A DNA stretch of 64,000 bases, taken from positions 186,001 to 250,000 of the forward strand of contig NZ_LMQC01000019.1 of assembly GCF_001424485.1 (NCBI RefSeq), given 5' to 3'. Shown in pieces: positions 32,541 to 40,734 of the stretch (position 1 is its first letter; each line of letters begins with the position of its first letter). This DNA comes from Modestobacter sp. Leaf380 (GTDB taxonomy: Bacteria; Actinomycetota; Actinomycetes; Mycobacteriales; Geodermatophilaceae). The position numbers were made by a program, and so were the translations under genes. Under the pieces are notes generated by a model, which did no database searches, was not told where the DNA came from, and saw only the letters and a list, made by a program, of their open reading frames with translations.

Positions 32541-33041
32541 TCAGACCGGCGTGGCGCACAACTCGGCGGGGCCCAGCCGGATCGTCCCGGTCGACTCCGG
32601 CCGGCACCGCACACCGCCGCGCCCGCGCATCCCGCGGTGCGCACCCGGTGCCAGCACGACGTCCATCCACCGGCACGGGTTCGCCGCCCGCCCGCCGACC
32701 AGCCGGACCACGCCCAGCCCGCAGTCCAGGCTGAACTCCCTCCCCCGCAGCGCGTCGACGTCCACCCCGCGCAGCACCACGTTGCGCCGGGCCAGCACCG
32801 GGTCGAAGGGCGGGACCCCCAGCTCGGCGGCGAGGGCGTCCAGCGCGTCGGCCGAGACGACGGTGACCGAGGCGTCCCGGTGCGCGGGCCGCCCGGCGTA
32901 CCGGTCACCCACGACGCCGTACCCGGCCCGGACCTCCAGCTCGGTGCGCCGGTCCTCGGCCTGCTCGGGCGTCGTCGTCCCGGGGCGACCGTCGTACCGG
33001 TGCCCCGGGGACGCCACCAGCGCCACGACCTCGACCTGCAC
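32541..33041 (-). CDS. MOSC domain protein
   Basis: 166 residues, GTG 33041. MOSC core: VEVVALVASPGHRYDGRPG, VRAGYGVVGDRYAGRPAHRDASVTVVS, NVVLRGVDVDALRGREFSLD, LVGGRAANPCRWMD with the conserved Cys thought to bind the molybdenum-cofactor sulfur, and a C-terminal IRLGPAELC. MOSC proteins carry or transfer sulfur to Mo enzymes. It follows xdhC by 11 bp, supporting a role in maturing a xanthine/CO dehydrogenase-type enzyme. Confidence 0.88.
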   Translation of the reverse strand: MQVEVVALVASPGHRYDGRPGTTTPEQAEDRRTELEVRAGYGVVGDRYAGRPAHRDASVTVVSADALDALAAELGVPPFDPVLARRNVVLRGVDVDALRGREFSLDCGLGVVRLVGGRAANPCRWMDVVLAPGAHRGMRGRGGVRCRPESTGTIRLGPAELCATPV

Positions 33042-33052
33042 GGCGACCCCGG

Positions 33053-34174
33053 TCAGCGGTCGGCGGTCGCGTGGATCGGGCCCTCCGCGCCGGTCAGCCG
33101 CTCCCCCGACCCACCCCAGCGCCCGGCGATGATCTCCGCCGCGATCGAGATGGCGGTCTCCTCCGGCGTGCGGGCACCCAGGTCCAGGCCGATCGGCGAG
33201 GACAGCCGGCCGAGCTGCTCGTCGGTCAAGCCCGCCTCGCGCAGCCGGTCCAGCCGCTCGTCGTGGGTGCGCCGCGAGCCCATCGCACCCACGTAGGCGA
33301 CGTCGAGGTCCAGAGCGACCTCCAGCAGCGGGACGTCGAACTTCGGGTCGTGGGTGAGCACGCAGAGCACGGTGCGCTCGTCGATGCGCCCGGCGTCGAC
33401 CTCGGTCTGCAGGTAGCTGTGCGGCCACTCCACGACGACCTCGTGGGCGTCGGGGAACCGGCGGGCGGTGGCGAACACGGGCCGGGCGTCGCAGACGGTG
33501 ACCCGGTAACCCAGGAACGCCCCCACCCGGGCCACGGCGGCCGCGAAGTCGATGGCGCCGAAGACGACCATCCGGGCCGGCGGTGCGAACGAGGAGACGA
33601 ACAGCGTCAGGTCGTCCCCGCGGCGCTCGCCGTCGTGCCCGAAGTCCAGCGTGGTGGTCCGGCCGGCGGCCAGCATGCCGCGGGTGTCGGCGGCCACGGC
33701 GTCGTCCAGGCGCTGGGAGCCCAGCGTGCCCGAGGTGCGGTCGTTCCAGACCACCAGCCGGTTGCCCAGCCGGTCGTCGGCGCCCTTGACCACCGTGACG
33801 ACGGCGACCGGCTCGTGCCGGCCCACCGACTCGGCGACCTCACCCAGCTCCGGGAAGGACTCCCGGGAGATGGACTCGACGTAGACGTCGAGGATCCCGC
33901 CGCAGGTCAGCCCGACGGCGAAGGCGTCGTCGTCGCTGACGCCGTAGCGCTCCAGGGTCGGGGCGCCCGACGCCACGACGTCCTTGGCCTCCTCGTAGAC
34001 CGCGCCCTCGACGCAGCCGCCGGACACGCTGCCCACCGCGGTGCCGTCGGGGCCCACCAGCATCGAGGCGCCGGCCGGGCGTGGGGCCGACCGCCAGGTG
34101 GCGACCACCGTGCCCACGCCGACGGTCTCCCCCGCCTGCCACCAGCCGACCAGGTCGTCCAGGACATCACGCAT
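33053..34174 (-). CDS. xdhC: XdhC/CoxF family molybdenum-enzyme maturation protein
   Basis: 373 residues, ATG 34174. N-terminal XdhC_CoxI (MRDVLDDLVGWWQAGE, VATWRSAPRPAGASMLVGPDG, GSVSGGCVEGAVYEEA) and C-terminal XdhC_C Rossmann domain (MVVFGAIDFAAAVARVGAFLG, VTVCDARPVFATARRFPDAHE, VLTHDPKFDVPLL, YVGAMGSRRTHDERLDRL). XdhC binds the cofactor, aids its sulfuration and inserts it into xanthine-dehydrogenase-family enzymes. No such enzyme subunits are in the window. Placed between CoxE and MOSC in one minus-strand operon. Confidence 0.92.
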   Translation of the reverse strand: MRDVLDDLVGWWQAGETVGVGTVVATWRSAPRPAGASMLVGPDGTAVGSVSGGCVEGAVYEEAKDVVASGAPTLERYGVSDDDAFAVGLTCGGILDVYVESISRESFPELGEVAESVGRHEPVAVVTVVKGADDRLGNRLVVWNDRTSGTLGSQRLDDAVAADTRGMLAAGRTTTLDFGHDGERRGDDLTLFVSSFAPPARMVVFGAIDFAAAVARVGAFLGYRVTVCDARPVFATARRFPDAHEVVVEWPHSYLQTEVDAGRIDERTVLCVLTHDPKFDVPLLEVALDLDVAYVGAMGSRRTHDERLDRLREAGLTDEQLGRLSSPIGLDLGARTPEETAISIAAEIIAGRWGGSGERLTGAEGPIHATADR

Positions 34175-34212
34175 GGGTCGTCTCCTCCGAGGGGTCGTGT
34201 GGTGGGCAACAC

Positions 34213-35349
34213 TCAGGCACGCTCGATCACTCCCGCGAGCTGCTCGAACGCCGCCAGGCTGTGGCCGGCGACGAAGTGGTCGACGGCCGGGAGCGCGGCC
34301 TGCATGCCGCCGGTGAGCGGCTGGTAGCCGACCCGGCCCTTGTGCGGGTTGACCCACACGACGCTGTGCGCCAGCCGGTGCAGCCGGGTCATCTGCTCGC
34401 CCAGCAGCTCGGTCCCGCCGCGCTCCCAGCCGTCGCTGCACACCACGACGACGGCGCCGCGGGCCGTGCCGCGCTGGCCCCAGCGGTCCAGGAAGGCCTT
34501 GAGCACCTCGCCGATCCGGGTGCCGCCGGACCAGTCGGGGATGGCGTGCCCGCTGGCGGCCAGCGCCTTGTCCGGGTCGCGCAGCCGCATCTCCCGGGTG
34601 ACCCGGGTGAGCCGAGTGCCGATGGTGAACACCTCGGTGGACGCCGGCCGGGCGCGGACGGCGGCGTGCGCGAAGCGCAGCAGCGCGTCGGCATAGGGGC
34701 TCATCGACCCCGAGACGTCGACCAGCAGCACCACCCGGCGCGGCCGCGGCCGGGCACGGCGACGGGCCAGCGAGGTGATCTCCCCGCCGTCGCGCAGCGC
34801 GTGCCGGATGGTGCGCGCCATGTGCACCTGGCCGTGCAGGTCGGGACGGCGACGCCGGGAGGGCCGCATCGGCGCGGCGGGCACCAGCAGCGCGAACAGC
34901 CTGCGCAGCTGGTCCCGCTCGGCGATGGACAGCTCGGAGACGTCCCGGTGGCGCAGCACCTCGGACTCGCTCGCCGCGGCCTTCAGGTCCGGCGCCTCCT
35001 CGGAGTCCTCACCGGCACCCTCGTCGGACGCCGACAGCGGCGCCGACTCGGCCATCCGCTGCTCCTGCTGCGCCGAGGACTGCGGGCGCCGCGGCGCCTC
35101 ACCGGCGAAGTAGGCGGCGAAGGCGGCGTCGTAGCGGTCCAGGTCGTCCGGGCTCGCGCACAGCGTCAGCCGGCCCGACCAGTAGACGTCGGTCGGGTCC
35201 AGCACCCGCAGGTGCGCGACCGCGGTCAGCATCGCCTCGACCCGGTCCGGGGACGCCCCGACCCCGGCGTGCCGCAGCGTGCGCGCGAACCCCAGGACGA
35301 CGTCGACGACGTCCCGTTGCCGGGGAGGTGCGGTGGCTTCAGCCGCCAC
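34213..35349 (-). CDS. coxE: CoxE-like VWA domain protein
   Basis: 378 residues. N-terminal helical DUF/CoxE region (VDVVLGFARTLRHAGVGASPDRVEAM, VYWSGRLTLCASPDDLDRYD), an acidic linker, then a VWA domain with MIDAS VVLLVDVSGSMSPYADALLR and IPDWSGGTRIGEVLKAFL. In carboxydotrophs CoxE works with the CoxD ATPase to mature the [CuSMoO2] site of CO dehydrogenase; homologues also serve other Mo hydroxylases. Its start overlaps the CoxD gene by 11 bases. Confidence 0.9.
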   Translation of the reverse strand: MAAEATAPPRQRDVVDVVLGFARTLRHAGVGASPDRVEAMLTAVAHLRVLDPTDVYWSGRLTLCASPDDLDRYDAAFAAYFAGEAPRRPQSSAQQEQRMAESAPLSASDEGAGEDSEEAPDLKAAASESEVLRHRDVSELSIAERDQLRRLFALLVPAAPMRPSRRRRPDLHGQVHMARTIRHALRDGGEITSLARRRARPRPRRVVLLVDVSGSMSPYADALLRFAHAAVRARPASTEVFTIGTRLTRVTREMRLRDPDKALAASGHAIPDWSGGTRIGEVLKAFLDRWGQRGTARGAVVVVCSDGWERGGTELLGEQMTRLHRLAHSVVWVNPHKGRVGYQPLTGGMQAALPAVDHFVAGHSLAAFEQLAGVIERA

Positions 35350-36253
35350 CGAAGAGGGCTCCCCGGGTCAGCGCGTGCACCCGGTCGGTGTCCTCGCGGT
35401 ACTTGAGGACCGCGCCCAGGGTGCGCGCAGCGGTCTCGGGGTCCAGCTCGCGGGCGCCCAGGGTGTGCAGCGCGGTCGCCCAGTCCATGGCCTCGGCGAT
35501 GCCGGGGGGCTTGAGCAGGTCCAGGCTGCGCAGCTTCGCCGTCGCGCGGGCGACCTGGCGGGCGAGGTCCTCGGTGACCTGGGGCAGCCGCTGGCGCAGG
35601 ATGGCGACCTCGCGCTCGAAGTCGGGGTGCTCCAGCCAGTGGTAGAGGCAGCGGCGCTTGAGGGCGTCGTGCACCTCGCGGGTGCGGTTGGAGGTGAGCA
35701 CCACCAGCGGCGGGGTGGTGGCCCGGATGGTGCCGAGCTCGGGGATGGAGATGGTGAAGTCGCTGAGCAGCTCGAGCAGGAAGGCCTCGAACTCGTCGTC
35801 GGCACGGTCGATCTCGTCGACCAGCAGCACCGAGGGCGCGTCCTCCAGGGCCTGCAGCAGCGGCCGGGCCAGCAGGAAGCGACGGTCGTAGAGGCCGGCC
35901 TCGAGCGTGGCGGTGTCGGCCCCGGAACCGGCAGCCTCGGCGGCGCGCAGGTGCAGCAGCTGGCGGCCGAAGTCCCAGTCGTAGAGCGCCTGGCTGGCCT
36001 CCAGGCCCTCGTAGCACTGCAGCCGGTACATCGGCCGGCCGGTGACCTCGGCCAGCGCATGGGCCAGCGCGGTCTTGCCGACCCCGGCCTCGCCCTCCAG
36101 GAACAGCGGCCGGCCCATCGCCAGGGCGAGGTAGGCCGCCGTCGTCAGGCCCTCGTCGGGCAGGTAGCCGGTGGCCTCCAGGGCGACGGCCAGGGCCTTC
36201 GGGTCGGCCGGGAGCACCTCGGCCGGACGGGGGGTCGCTGTGGGCTGGCTCAC
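35339..36253 (-). CDS. coxD: CoxD-like MoxR-family AAA+ ATPase
   Basis: 304 residues from GTG 36253. Walker A GEAGVGKT (about 54-61), Walker B SVLLVDEIDRADDEFE, sensor LTSNRTREVHDALKRRCLYHW and a DFTISIPELG insert typical of MoxR. The region GLEASQALYDWDFGRQLLHLR is characteristic of CoxD. It hydrolyses ATP to drive remodelling with the VWA partner (CoxE, overlapping). First gene of the run coxD-coxE-xdhC-MOSC. The 108-bp gap to the divergent DoxX gene must contain its promoter. Confidence 0.9.
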   Translation of the reverse strand: MSQPTATPRPAEVLPADPKALAVALEATGYLPDEGLTTAAYLALAMGRPLFLEGEAGVGKTALAHALAEVTGRPMYRLQCYEGLEASQALYDWDFGRQLLHLRAAEAAGSGADTATLEAGLYDRRFLLARPLLQALEDAPSVLLVDEIDRADDEFEAFLLELLSDFTISIPELGTIRATTPPLVVLTSNRTREVHDALKRRCLYHWLEHPDFEREVAILRQRLPQVTEDLARQVARATAKLRSLDLLKPPGIAEAMDWATALHTLGARELDPETAARTLGAVLKYREDTDRVHALTRGALFGGG

Positions 36254-36361
36254 CGGCCCACTCTCCCACCTCGCCCAGCAGCGCGCGTTGCAGCGTGGTT
36301 GCACACCGGGACTGCTAGCGTCGCTCGTCTCATCGAAGTCACTAGCACAATCGGAGCACCC

Positions 36362-36709
36362 GTGTTCATCGCCACCGTCGCGGTCAGCGTCCTGCTGTCC
36401 CTCGCCCTGCTCGCCTCCGCCGCGGGCAAGCTCACCAAGAACCCGGGTGCCACCCAGGCGGTCCTCGGCGTCGGCGTGCCGGCCGGGCGGATCCCCGTCC
36501 TGGCCGCGCTGGAGATCGCCGGCGCGCTCGGCCTGCTGGTCGGTCTGGCCTGGGCACCGCTGGGCATCGCCGCCGCCGGGGGCGTCGTCCTCTACTTCGT
36601 GGGCGCCGTCGTCGCACACCTGCGCGTCCACGACAGGCAGTTCGGGCCCGCGGCCGGGCTGATGGTCCTCGCCGTCGTCGCCCTGGTCCTGCGGGTGCTC
36701 ACCGCCTGA
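36362..36709 (+). CDS. DoxX family membrane protein
   Basis: 115 residues from GTG 36362 with GGAG upstream. Four hydrophobic segments: VAVSVLLSLALLASAAGKL, VPVLAALEIAGALGLLVGL, IAAAGGVVLYFVGAVVAHL and MVLAVVALVLRVL, with the DoxX_2 signature AGKLTKNP and ALEIAGALGLL. DoxX proteins are linked to thiosulfate:quinone oxidoreduction and thiol or oxidative stress. Shares a bidirectional terminator with the convergent OsmC gene. Confidence 0.85.
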   Translation: MFIATVAVSVLLSLALLASAAGKLTKNPGATQAVLGVGVPAGRIPVLAALEIAGALGLLVGLAWAPLGIAAAGGVVLYFVGAVVAHLRVHDRQFGPAAGLMVLAVVALVLRVLTA

Positions 36710-36719
36710 CCCGGCACGT

Positions 36720-36758
36720 ACGAGAGGCCCAGGACCGTCGCGGTCCTGGGCCTCTCGT
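36720..36758. terminator. Bidirectional hairpin terminator
   Basis: Perfect 17-bp stem (36720-36736 with 36742-36758; arm ACGAGAGGCCCAGGACC), 5-base loop, lying between the convergent DoxX stop (36709) and OsmC stop (36768). Serves both genes. Confidence 0.85.
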
Positions 36759-36767
36759 CGTCCTGGA

Positions 36768-37241
36768 TCAGCCCAGCGGGGCGTTGGTCCAGTCGCTGGA
36801 GTACTCCAGGCCCGAACGCTGGAACATCTGGGTGACCGGGCAGCGACGCTCGGTCTCGGCCTGGAACCGGGCGAAGGTCTCGGCGTCGGCGTCGGTCTCG
36901 ACGGTGGCCCGCACGGTGACCGCGTCGAAGTTCGCGTTGCCCTCGGCCCCGGTGACCATGACGGCGGTGTCCAGGTCGCCCTGCACGTCGAAGGTCCAGG
37001 CGCCGGTGGTGATGCCCAGCTCCGCAGCCACGATCGAGGCGGTGACCTGGTTGCAGGAGCTCAGGGCCGCCAGCAGGTAGGACAGCGGGCTCGGGGAGGC
37101 GTCCTGGCCGCCGAACGCGGGGTAGGTGTCGACGTCGACGACGTGGCCGGCGTCCCCGCCGACCGTGACGCGCTGCGCGACGCCGGTGCCCTCGGCGTGG
37201 TGGGTGAACGGGACGACGGACGACTTGGGCCGGGTGGCCAT
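36768..37241 (-). CDS. OsmC/Ohr family peroxiredoxin-like protein
   Basis: 157 residues, ATG 37241 after GAGGAG. OsmC fold with the first active Cys in YLLAALSSCNQVTA (about residue 64) and the second in ERRCPVTQMF (about 135). PFTHHAEGTGVAQRVTVGGD forms the N-terminal sheet. These thiol peroxidases reduce organic hydroperoxides; whether this is OsmC, Ohr or a YhfA-like variant is not settled. Confidence 0.88.
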   Translation of the reverse strand: MATRPKSSVVPFTHHAEGTGVAQRVTVGGDAGHVVDVDTYPAFGGQDASPSPLSYLLAALSSCNQVTASIVAAELGITTGAWTFDVQGDLDTAVMVTGAEGNANFDAVTVRATVETDADAETFARFQAETERRCPVTQMFQRSGLEYSSDWTNAPLG

Positions 37242-37398
37242 GCGGTTCTCCTCGGGTGGGCGGGACGGGTCTGTCCCGGTGTTCGGGTCGGGCTGGTCCA
37301 CCGGTCGGGGTGACGGTGACCACCGCGACCAGCGACGGTCGGCGTGGGCAGCGGGCCCACCACCGAGCGGGTGGACCAACCCCACCACTCCGATCGAG

Positions 37399-38007
37399 AT
37401 GGTGCACATCGGAGCGCCGACCGGACTGTCGGTGCTCCGGGGCAGACTGCGCGGCGTGGAGGTGTCCCCGGAAGCCGTGCTCTCCCGACTGCGCCCACTG
37501 CTGCTCGCGGTGCACGAGGCGCTGGCGGCCGGGGTGGCGGTGAGCCACCAGATCCACCGGCAGCACGGCTGGCAGCCCTCGGCGGACCCGCACCTGGACC
37601 GGCAGCTGGTCCGGCGGCACGCCATGGAGCAGCTGCGGCCGTGGGCGGCGTCGGTGGGCGAGCAGCTCACCTTCGACGTCGGGGACAGCGGGGCCGAGAG
37701 CCTGGGGCTGCCGATGTCCGGGCTGATCGTCACCACCGACACCGACGTGCTGCGCGTGTGGCACTCCGAGGACGGCGAGCTGCCCCCGGGGGACACCCGG
37801 GCCCTGCAGGCCTACTACGACCAGTCCCCCACCCGGCAGACGCAGCTGGTGCTGGAGGGCGCACCCCCGGCCGGCAACCACCTGGCGCTGCTGTGGGCCG
37901 ACCGCGCCGGCGCACTCAGCCGGCTGGAGCTGGTCCGGCCCTGGTGGCGCGGGGGCCGACACCCCGAGGCCGACTGGCGGGTGGACCTGCTCCGCCAGCC
38001 GGCCTGA
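37399..38007 (+). CDS. Hypothetical protein
   Basis: 202 residues from ATG 37399 (GTG 37402 possible). VSPEAVLSRLRPLLLAVHEALAAG forms a helix, then a mixed region with SGLIVTTDTDVLRVWHSED and HLALLWADRAGALSRLELV. Trp-rich C-terminus (LVRPWWRGGRHPEADW). No family recognised. It is convergent with mftD, 15 bp apart. Confidence 0.6.
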   Translation: MVHIGAPTGLSVLRGRLRGVEVSPEAVLSRLRPLLLAVHEALAAGVAVSHQIHRQHGWQPSADPHLDRQLVRRHAMEQLRPWAASVGEQLTFDVGDSGAESLGLPMSGLIVTTDTDVLRVWHSEDGELPPGDTRALQAYYDQSPTRQTQLVLEGAPPAGNHLALLWADRAGALSRLELVRPWWRGGRHPEADWRVDLLRQPA

Positions 38008-38022
38008 GGACGCGCCGGGAGG

Positions 38023-39219
38023 TCAGACCACGTGCGCCTGGTCCGGGGTGCCCAGCACCCGCGGCCAGTTCGCCGGGACGACGACGTCCTGCGGGCGGAG
38101 GTCCTTGACGTCGCGGTGGCCCAGGCCGAGCACGGCCGAGTCGATGCCGCTGCGCAGGATGTCCAGCACGTTCTCCACCCCGGCCTGCCCGTTGGCCGCC
38201 AGGCCCCACAGGTAGCCGCGGCCGATCATCGCGGCCTTGGCGCCCAGGGCGAGGGCCTTGACCACGTCGGAGCCGCGGCGGATCCCGCCGTCGGTGACGA
38301 CCTCGACCTGGTCGCCGACGGCCTTGGCGATCGCCGGCAGCGCCCGGATCGAGGCCGGGGTGCCGTCGAGGTTGTTGCCGCCGTGGTTGGACACCGAGAT
38401 CGCGGTGACCCCGGCGTCGACGGCGCGGTGCGCGTCGTCCACGCGCATGACGCCCTTGAGCATGAACGGGCCGCCCCACTGCTCCCGCAACCACTGGACG
38501 TCGTCCCAGGTGGGGAGGGGGGTGCCCATCCACTCGCCGTAGGCGCCGAAGAACGTGGGGGCCTCGCCGCCGCCGGGCGGGGCCAGGTTCGGGGTCTTCA
38601 GGTCCGGGATCCTGCCGGTCTTGGCGAAGGTGTAGAGCCACTGCGGCCGGAGCAGCACCTCGGGGGCGAACTTGACCGCCGTCTTCAGGTCGATCTTCTC
38701 CGGGATCGAGGGGCTGCCCCAGTCCCGGCCCATGGAGAACGACCAGTCCAGGGTCATGATCAGCCCGACGCAGCCGGCGGCGCGGGCGCGCTCCATCCGC
38801 TGCACCAGCACGTCCCGGGACCCGACCCAGTACATCTGGAAGAAGGTCTGCGGGCTGGCCGCGGCGACCTCCTCGACGGACTTGGAGGCGAAGGAGCTCA
38901 GGCCCATGGTGATCCCGCGGGCCGCGGCGGCACGGGCGACGGCGACCTCGCCGTCGGGGTGCACGGCCTGTACGCCGGTGGGGCTGATCATCACCGGCAT
39001 CGACAGCGGCTGGCCCATGACCGAGGTGGTCAGGTCACGCTCGCCCTGCAGGCCGGCCACGTGCGGGGCGAAGCCCAGCTCGGAGTAGGCGAGGGTGTTG
39101 TCCTCGACGGTGGTGCCGCGCTCGGAGCCGGCGATGAGCGCGCCGTAGACCGAGGCGGGCAGGCGCTTCTTGGCCCGGCGCTGGGCCTCGGCGACGGTCT
39201 CGAACCACTGGTTGGCCAT
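38023..39219 (-). CDS. mftD: MftD-type pre-mycofactocin synthase (FMN-dependent alpha-hydroxyacid oxidase family)
   Basis: 398 residues, ATG 39219. TIM-barrel flavoprotein of the lactate/glycolate oxidase family: WFETVAEAQRRAKKRLPASV, SPTGVQAVHPDGEVAVARAAA, YWVGSRDVLVQRM, LDWSFSMGRDWGSPSIPEK, VSNHGGNNLDG (catalytic His), VTDGGIRRGSDVVKALALGA for FMN phosphate. The MGRDWGSPSIPE and NHGGNNLDGTPASIRALP blocks are those of MftD, which oxidatively deaminates AHDP to form the redox-active centre of mycofactocin. No mftA/B/C/E/F adjoin, so this may be a paralogue or dispersed copy. Confidence 0.85.
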   Translation of the reverse strand: MANQWFETVAEAQRRAKKRLPASVYGALIAGSERGTTVEDNTLAYSELGFAPHVAGLQGERDLTTSVMGQPLSMPVMISPTGVQAVHPDGEVAVARAAAARGITMGLSSFASKSVEEVAAASPQTFFQMYWVGSRDVLVQRMERARAAGCVGLIMTLDWSFSMGRDWGSPSIPEKIDLKTAVKFAPEVLLRPQWLYTFAKTGRIPDLKTPNLAPPGGGEAPTFFGAYGEWMGTPLPTWDDVQWLREQWGGPFMLKGVMRVDDAHRAVDAGVTAISVSNHGGNNLDGTPASIRALPAIAKAVGDQVEVVTDGGIRRGSDVVKALALGAKAAMIGRGYLWGLAANGQAGVENVLDILRSGIDSAVLGLGHRDVKDLRPQDVVVPANWPRVLGTPDQAHVV

Positions 39220-39370
39220 GGGGTGTCCTCCTCGAGCGGCTGCGGTGCCGCTGTGCTGTGGGTCTCAGGATGCCCTGTGACACTCAGTGCCACCACCCCT
39301 CGGGCGGACCGTCCTCCCGCGTCCGCGGACCGGCCCCCGTCCCGGCGCAGGCCAGGCCGGGGGCCGGGGG

Positions 39371-39493
39371 TCAGCGGCCCTTCTGCGAGATGGCGTCGAC
39401 CGTGGCCTTCGTGCTCGGTGCCGAGGCGTTGGTCTTGGCCTTCGCGGCCTTGGGCTTCTTGGCCTCGCGGCCGCCCTTGTTCTTGCCTGCCAT
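39371..39493 (-). CDS. Tiny basic Lys/Ala-rich protein
   Basis: 40 residues, MAGKNKGGREAKKPKAAKAK then TNASAPSTKATVDAISQKGR. ATG 39493 is preceded by GAGGAG with good spacing, which supports real translation. Strongly basic and low-complexity, reminiscent of small nucleic-acid-associated or ribosome-associated proteins in actinobacteria; function unknown. Not obvious from length-filtered gene calling. Confidence 0.6.
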   Translation of the reverse strand: MAGKNKGGREAKKPKAAKAKTNASAPSTKATVDAISQKGR

Positions 39494-39625
39494 GGGGACT
39501 CCTCACCGCCGGCGCACCGGCGGGGGTCGCGGAGCGCGGTCCGTCGGCGGGGTGCACCTGCGGTTGGAGTGCGGACGGTACGCCCGCAGACCACGAGGCC
39601 GGGGGCCGGTGACCCTGCTGACGCC

Positions 39626-39660
39626 GGCGCCCGCCCCGACACGAGGTCGGGACGGGCGCC
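39626..39660 (-). terminator. Hairpin terminator after DUF2382 gene
   Basis: 15-bp stem with one mismatch (39626-39640 with 39646-39660; arm GGCGCCCGCCCCGAC), 5-base loop, 22 bases beyond the stop at 39683. Confidence 0.7.
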
Positions 39661-39682
39661 GGCGGGTGGTGCGGGGGGTGGG

Positions 39683-40555
39683 TCAGCGGGTGGTGTCGCG
39701 CCCGGTGACGCCGGTGCCGCGGGTCGTGTCGCCCTCGACCTGCTCGATCTCCTCGTGCGCGACGGTCTCGTTCACCGTCTGCTGCTCGGTGACGGTCTGG
39801 GTGTCCAGGCGGACCCGCTCGACCGGCACGGTCTCCTTCTCCACGACCGGGCGCTCGGCGTGCAGCGTGACCTCGTGCTCCTCCTCCGACAGCGCGGGGC
39901 CGTCGAGGGCGTCGCCGCGGTTGGCGTCGGTGATCGGCTCGCGCTCGATGCGGACCTCCTCGTGGGAGACCGGCACGGTGCGGGTCACGTTCTCGGTGAC
40001 GACCTCCTCGGAGCGGGTCATCGCGTCGTCCGTCGTGGGGCCGGAGGTGTCCCGCCCGACGGTGCCGCGGGAGTCGTCGTCGCGGGTGTCGGCGCTGTGC
40101 TGACCGGTCAGCGTGGCGTCCCGGTCACCCGTGCGGCCCACGCCCCCGGCGGCGGGGCCGGCGGCAGCCTGGCCGGTGGTGGTGGTCTCGGCGGTCGTGG
40201 TGGTGTCGCGGCCCGTCAGGGTGTCCTGGCCGGAGACGCTGTTGCCCTCGAAGCCGTAGTGCCGGTACAGCTCCTGCTCCTCCTGCGGGGAGAGGTGCTG
40301 GTCGGCGTCCACCTTGGGGGCGTCCTTGACGGCGGCCTTGGACACCGGGACCCGCAGGCCCTCGCCGGTGAGGTCGGCGTCGCGCAGGGGCACGAAGGTG
40401 GACTTGGTGCCGAAGAGGCCGGTCTTCACGGTGACCCACTCGGGGTTGCCGGACTGGTCGTCGAGGAAGACCTCGTTGGCGGTGCCGATCTTGTCGCCGT
40501 CGGCGTCGTAGACGTCGCTGCCGATGACCCGGTCGATGCTCTCGGTGGTGATCAC
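39683..40555 (-). CDS. PRC-barrel and DUF2382 domain stress protein
   Basis: 290 residues. N-terminal PRC barrel (IDRVIGSDVYDADGDKIG, VFLDDQSGNPEWVTVKTG, STFVPLRDADLTGEGLRVPV), a helical KDAPKVDADQHLSPQEEQEL segment, a Thr/Gly/Asp-rich low-complexity linker (about 110-175), and a C-terminal DUF2382 (SEEVVTENVTRTVPVSHEEV, RPVVEKETVPVERVRL). Widespread in actinobacteria and deinococci, often associated with desiccation and general stress; mechanism unknown. Single-gene unit ended by a hairpin. Confidence 0.9.
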   Translation of the reverse strand: MITTESIDRVIGSDVYDADGDKIGTANEVFLDDQSGNPEWVTVKTGLFGTKSTFVPLRDADLTGEGLRVPVSKAAVKDAPKVDADQHLSPQEEQELYRHYGFEGNSVSGQDTLTGRDTTTTAETTTTGQAAAGPAAGGVGRTGDRDATLTGQHSADTRDDDSRGTVGRDTSGPTTDDAMTRSEEVVTENVTRTVPVSHEEVRIEREPITDANRGDALDGPALSEEEHEVTLHAERPVVEKETVPVERVRLDTQTVTEQQTVNETVAHEEIEQVEGDTTRGTGVTGRDTTR

Positions 40556-40734
40556 GGTGGTGTGCTCCTCAGCTCGGGGCGGTCTGTGGTCGTGCAGGGG
40601 TGGTGCGAAGTCGTGACCCCCAGGTGCCCCGCCGAGCCGGAGGTGGAAACAGGATCGCGGAACTCGAACTGTCTAAACACCGTCCGGGCGTGTCGTTCCC
40701 GCGGCCCCGCGGGGGTCGTGCGCAGACTCGGTCG

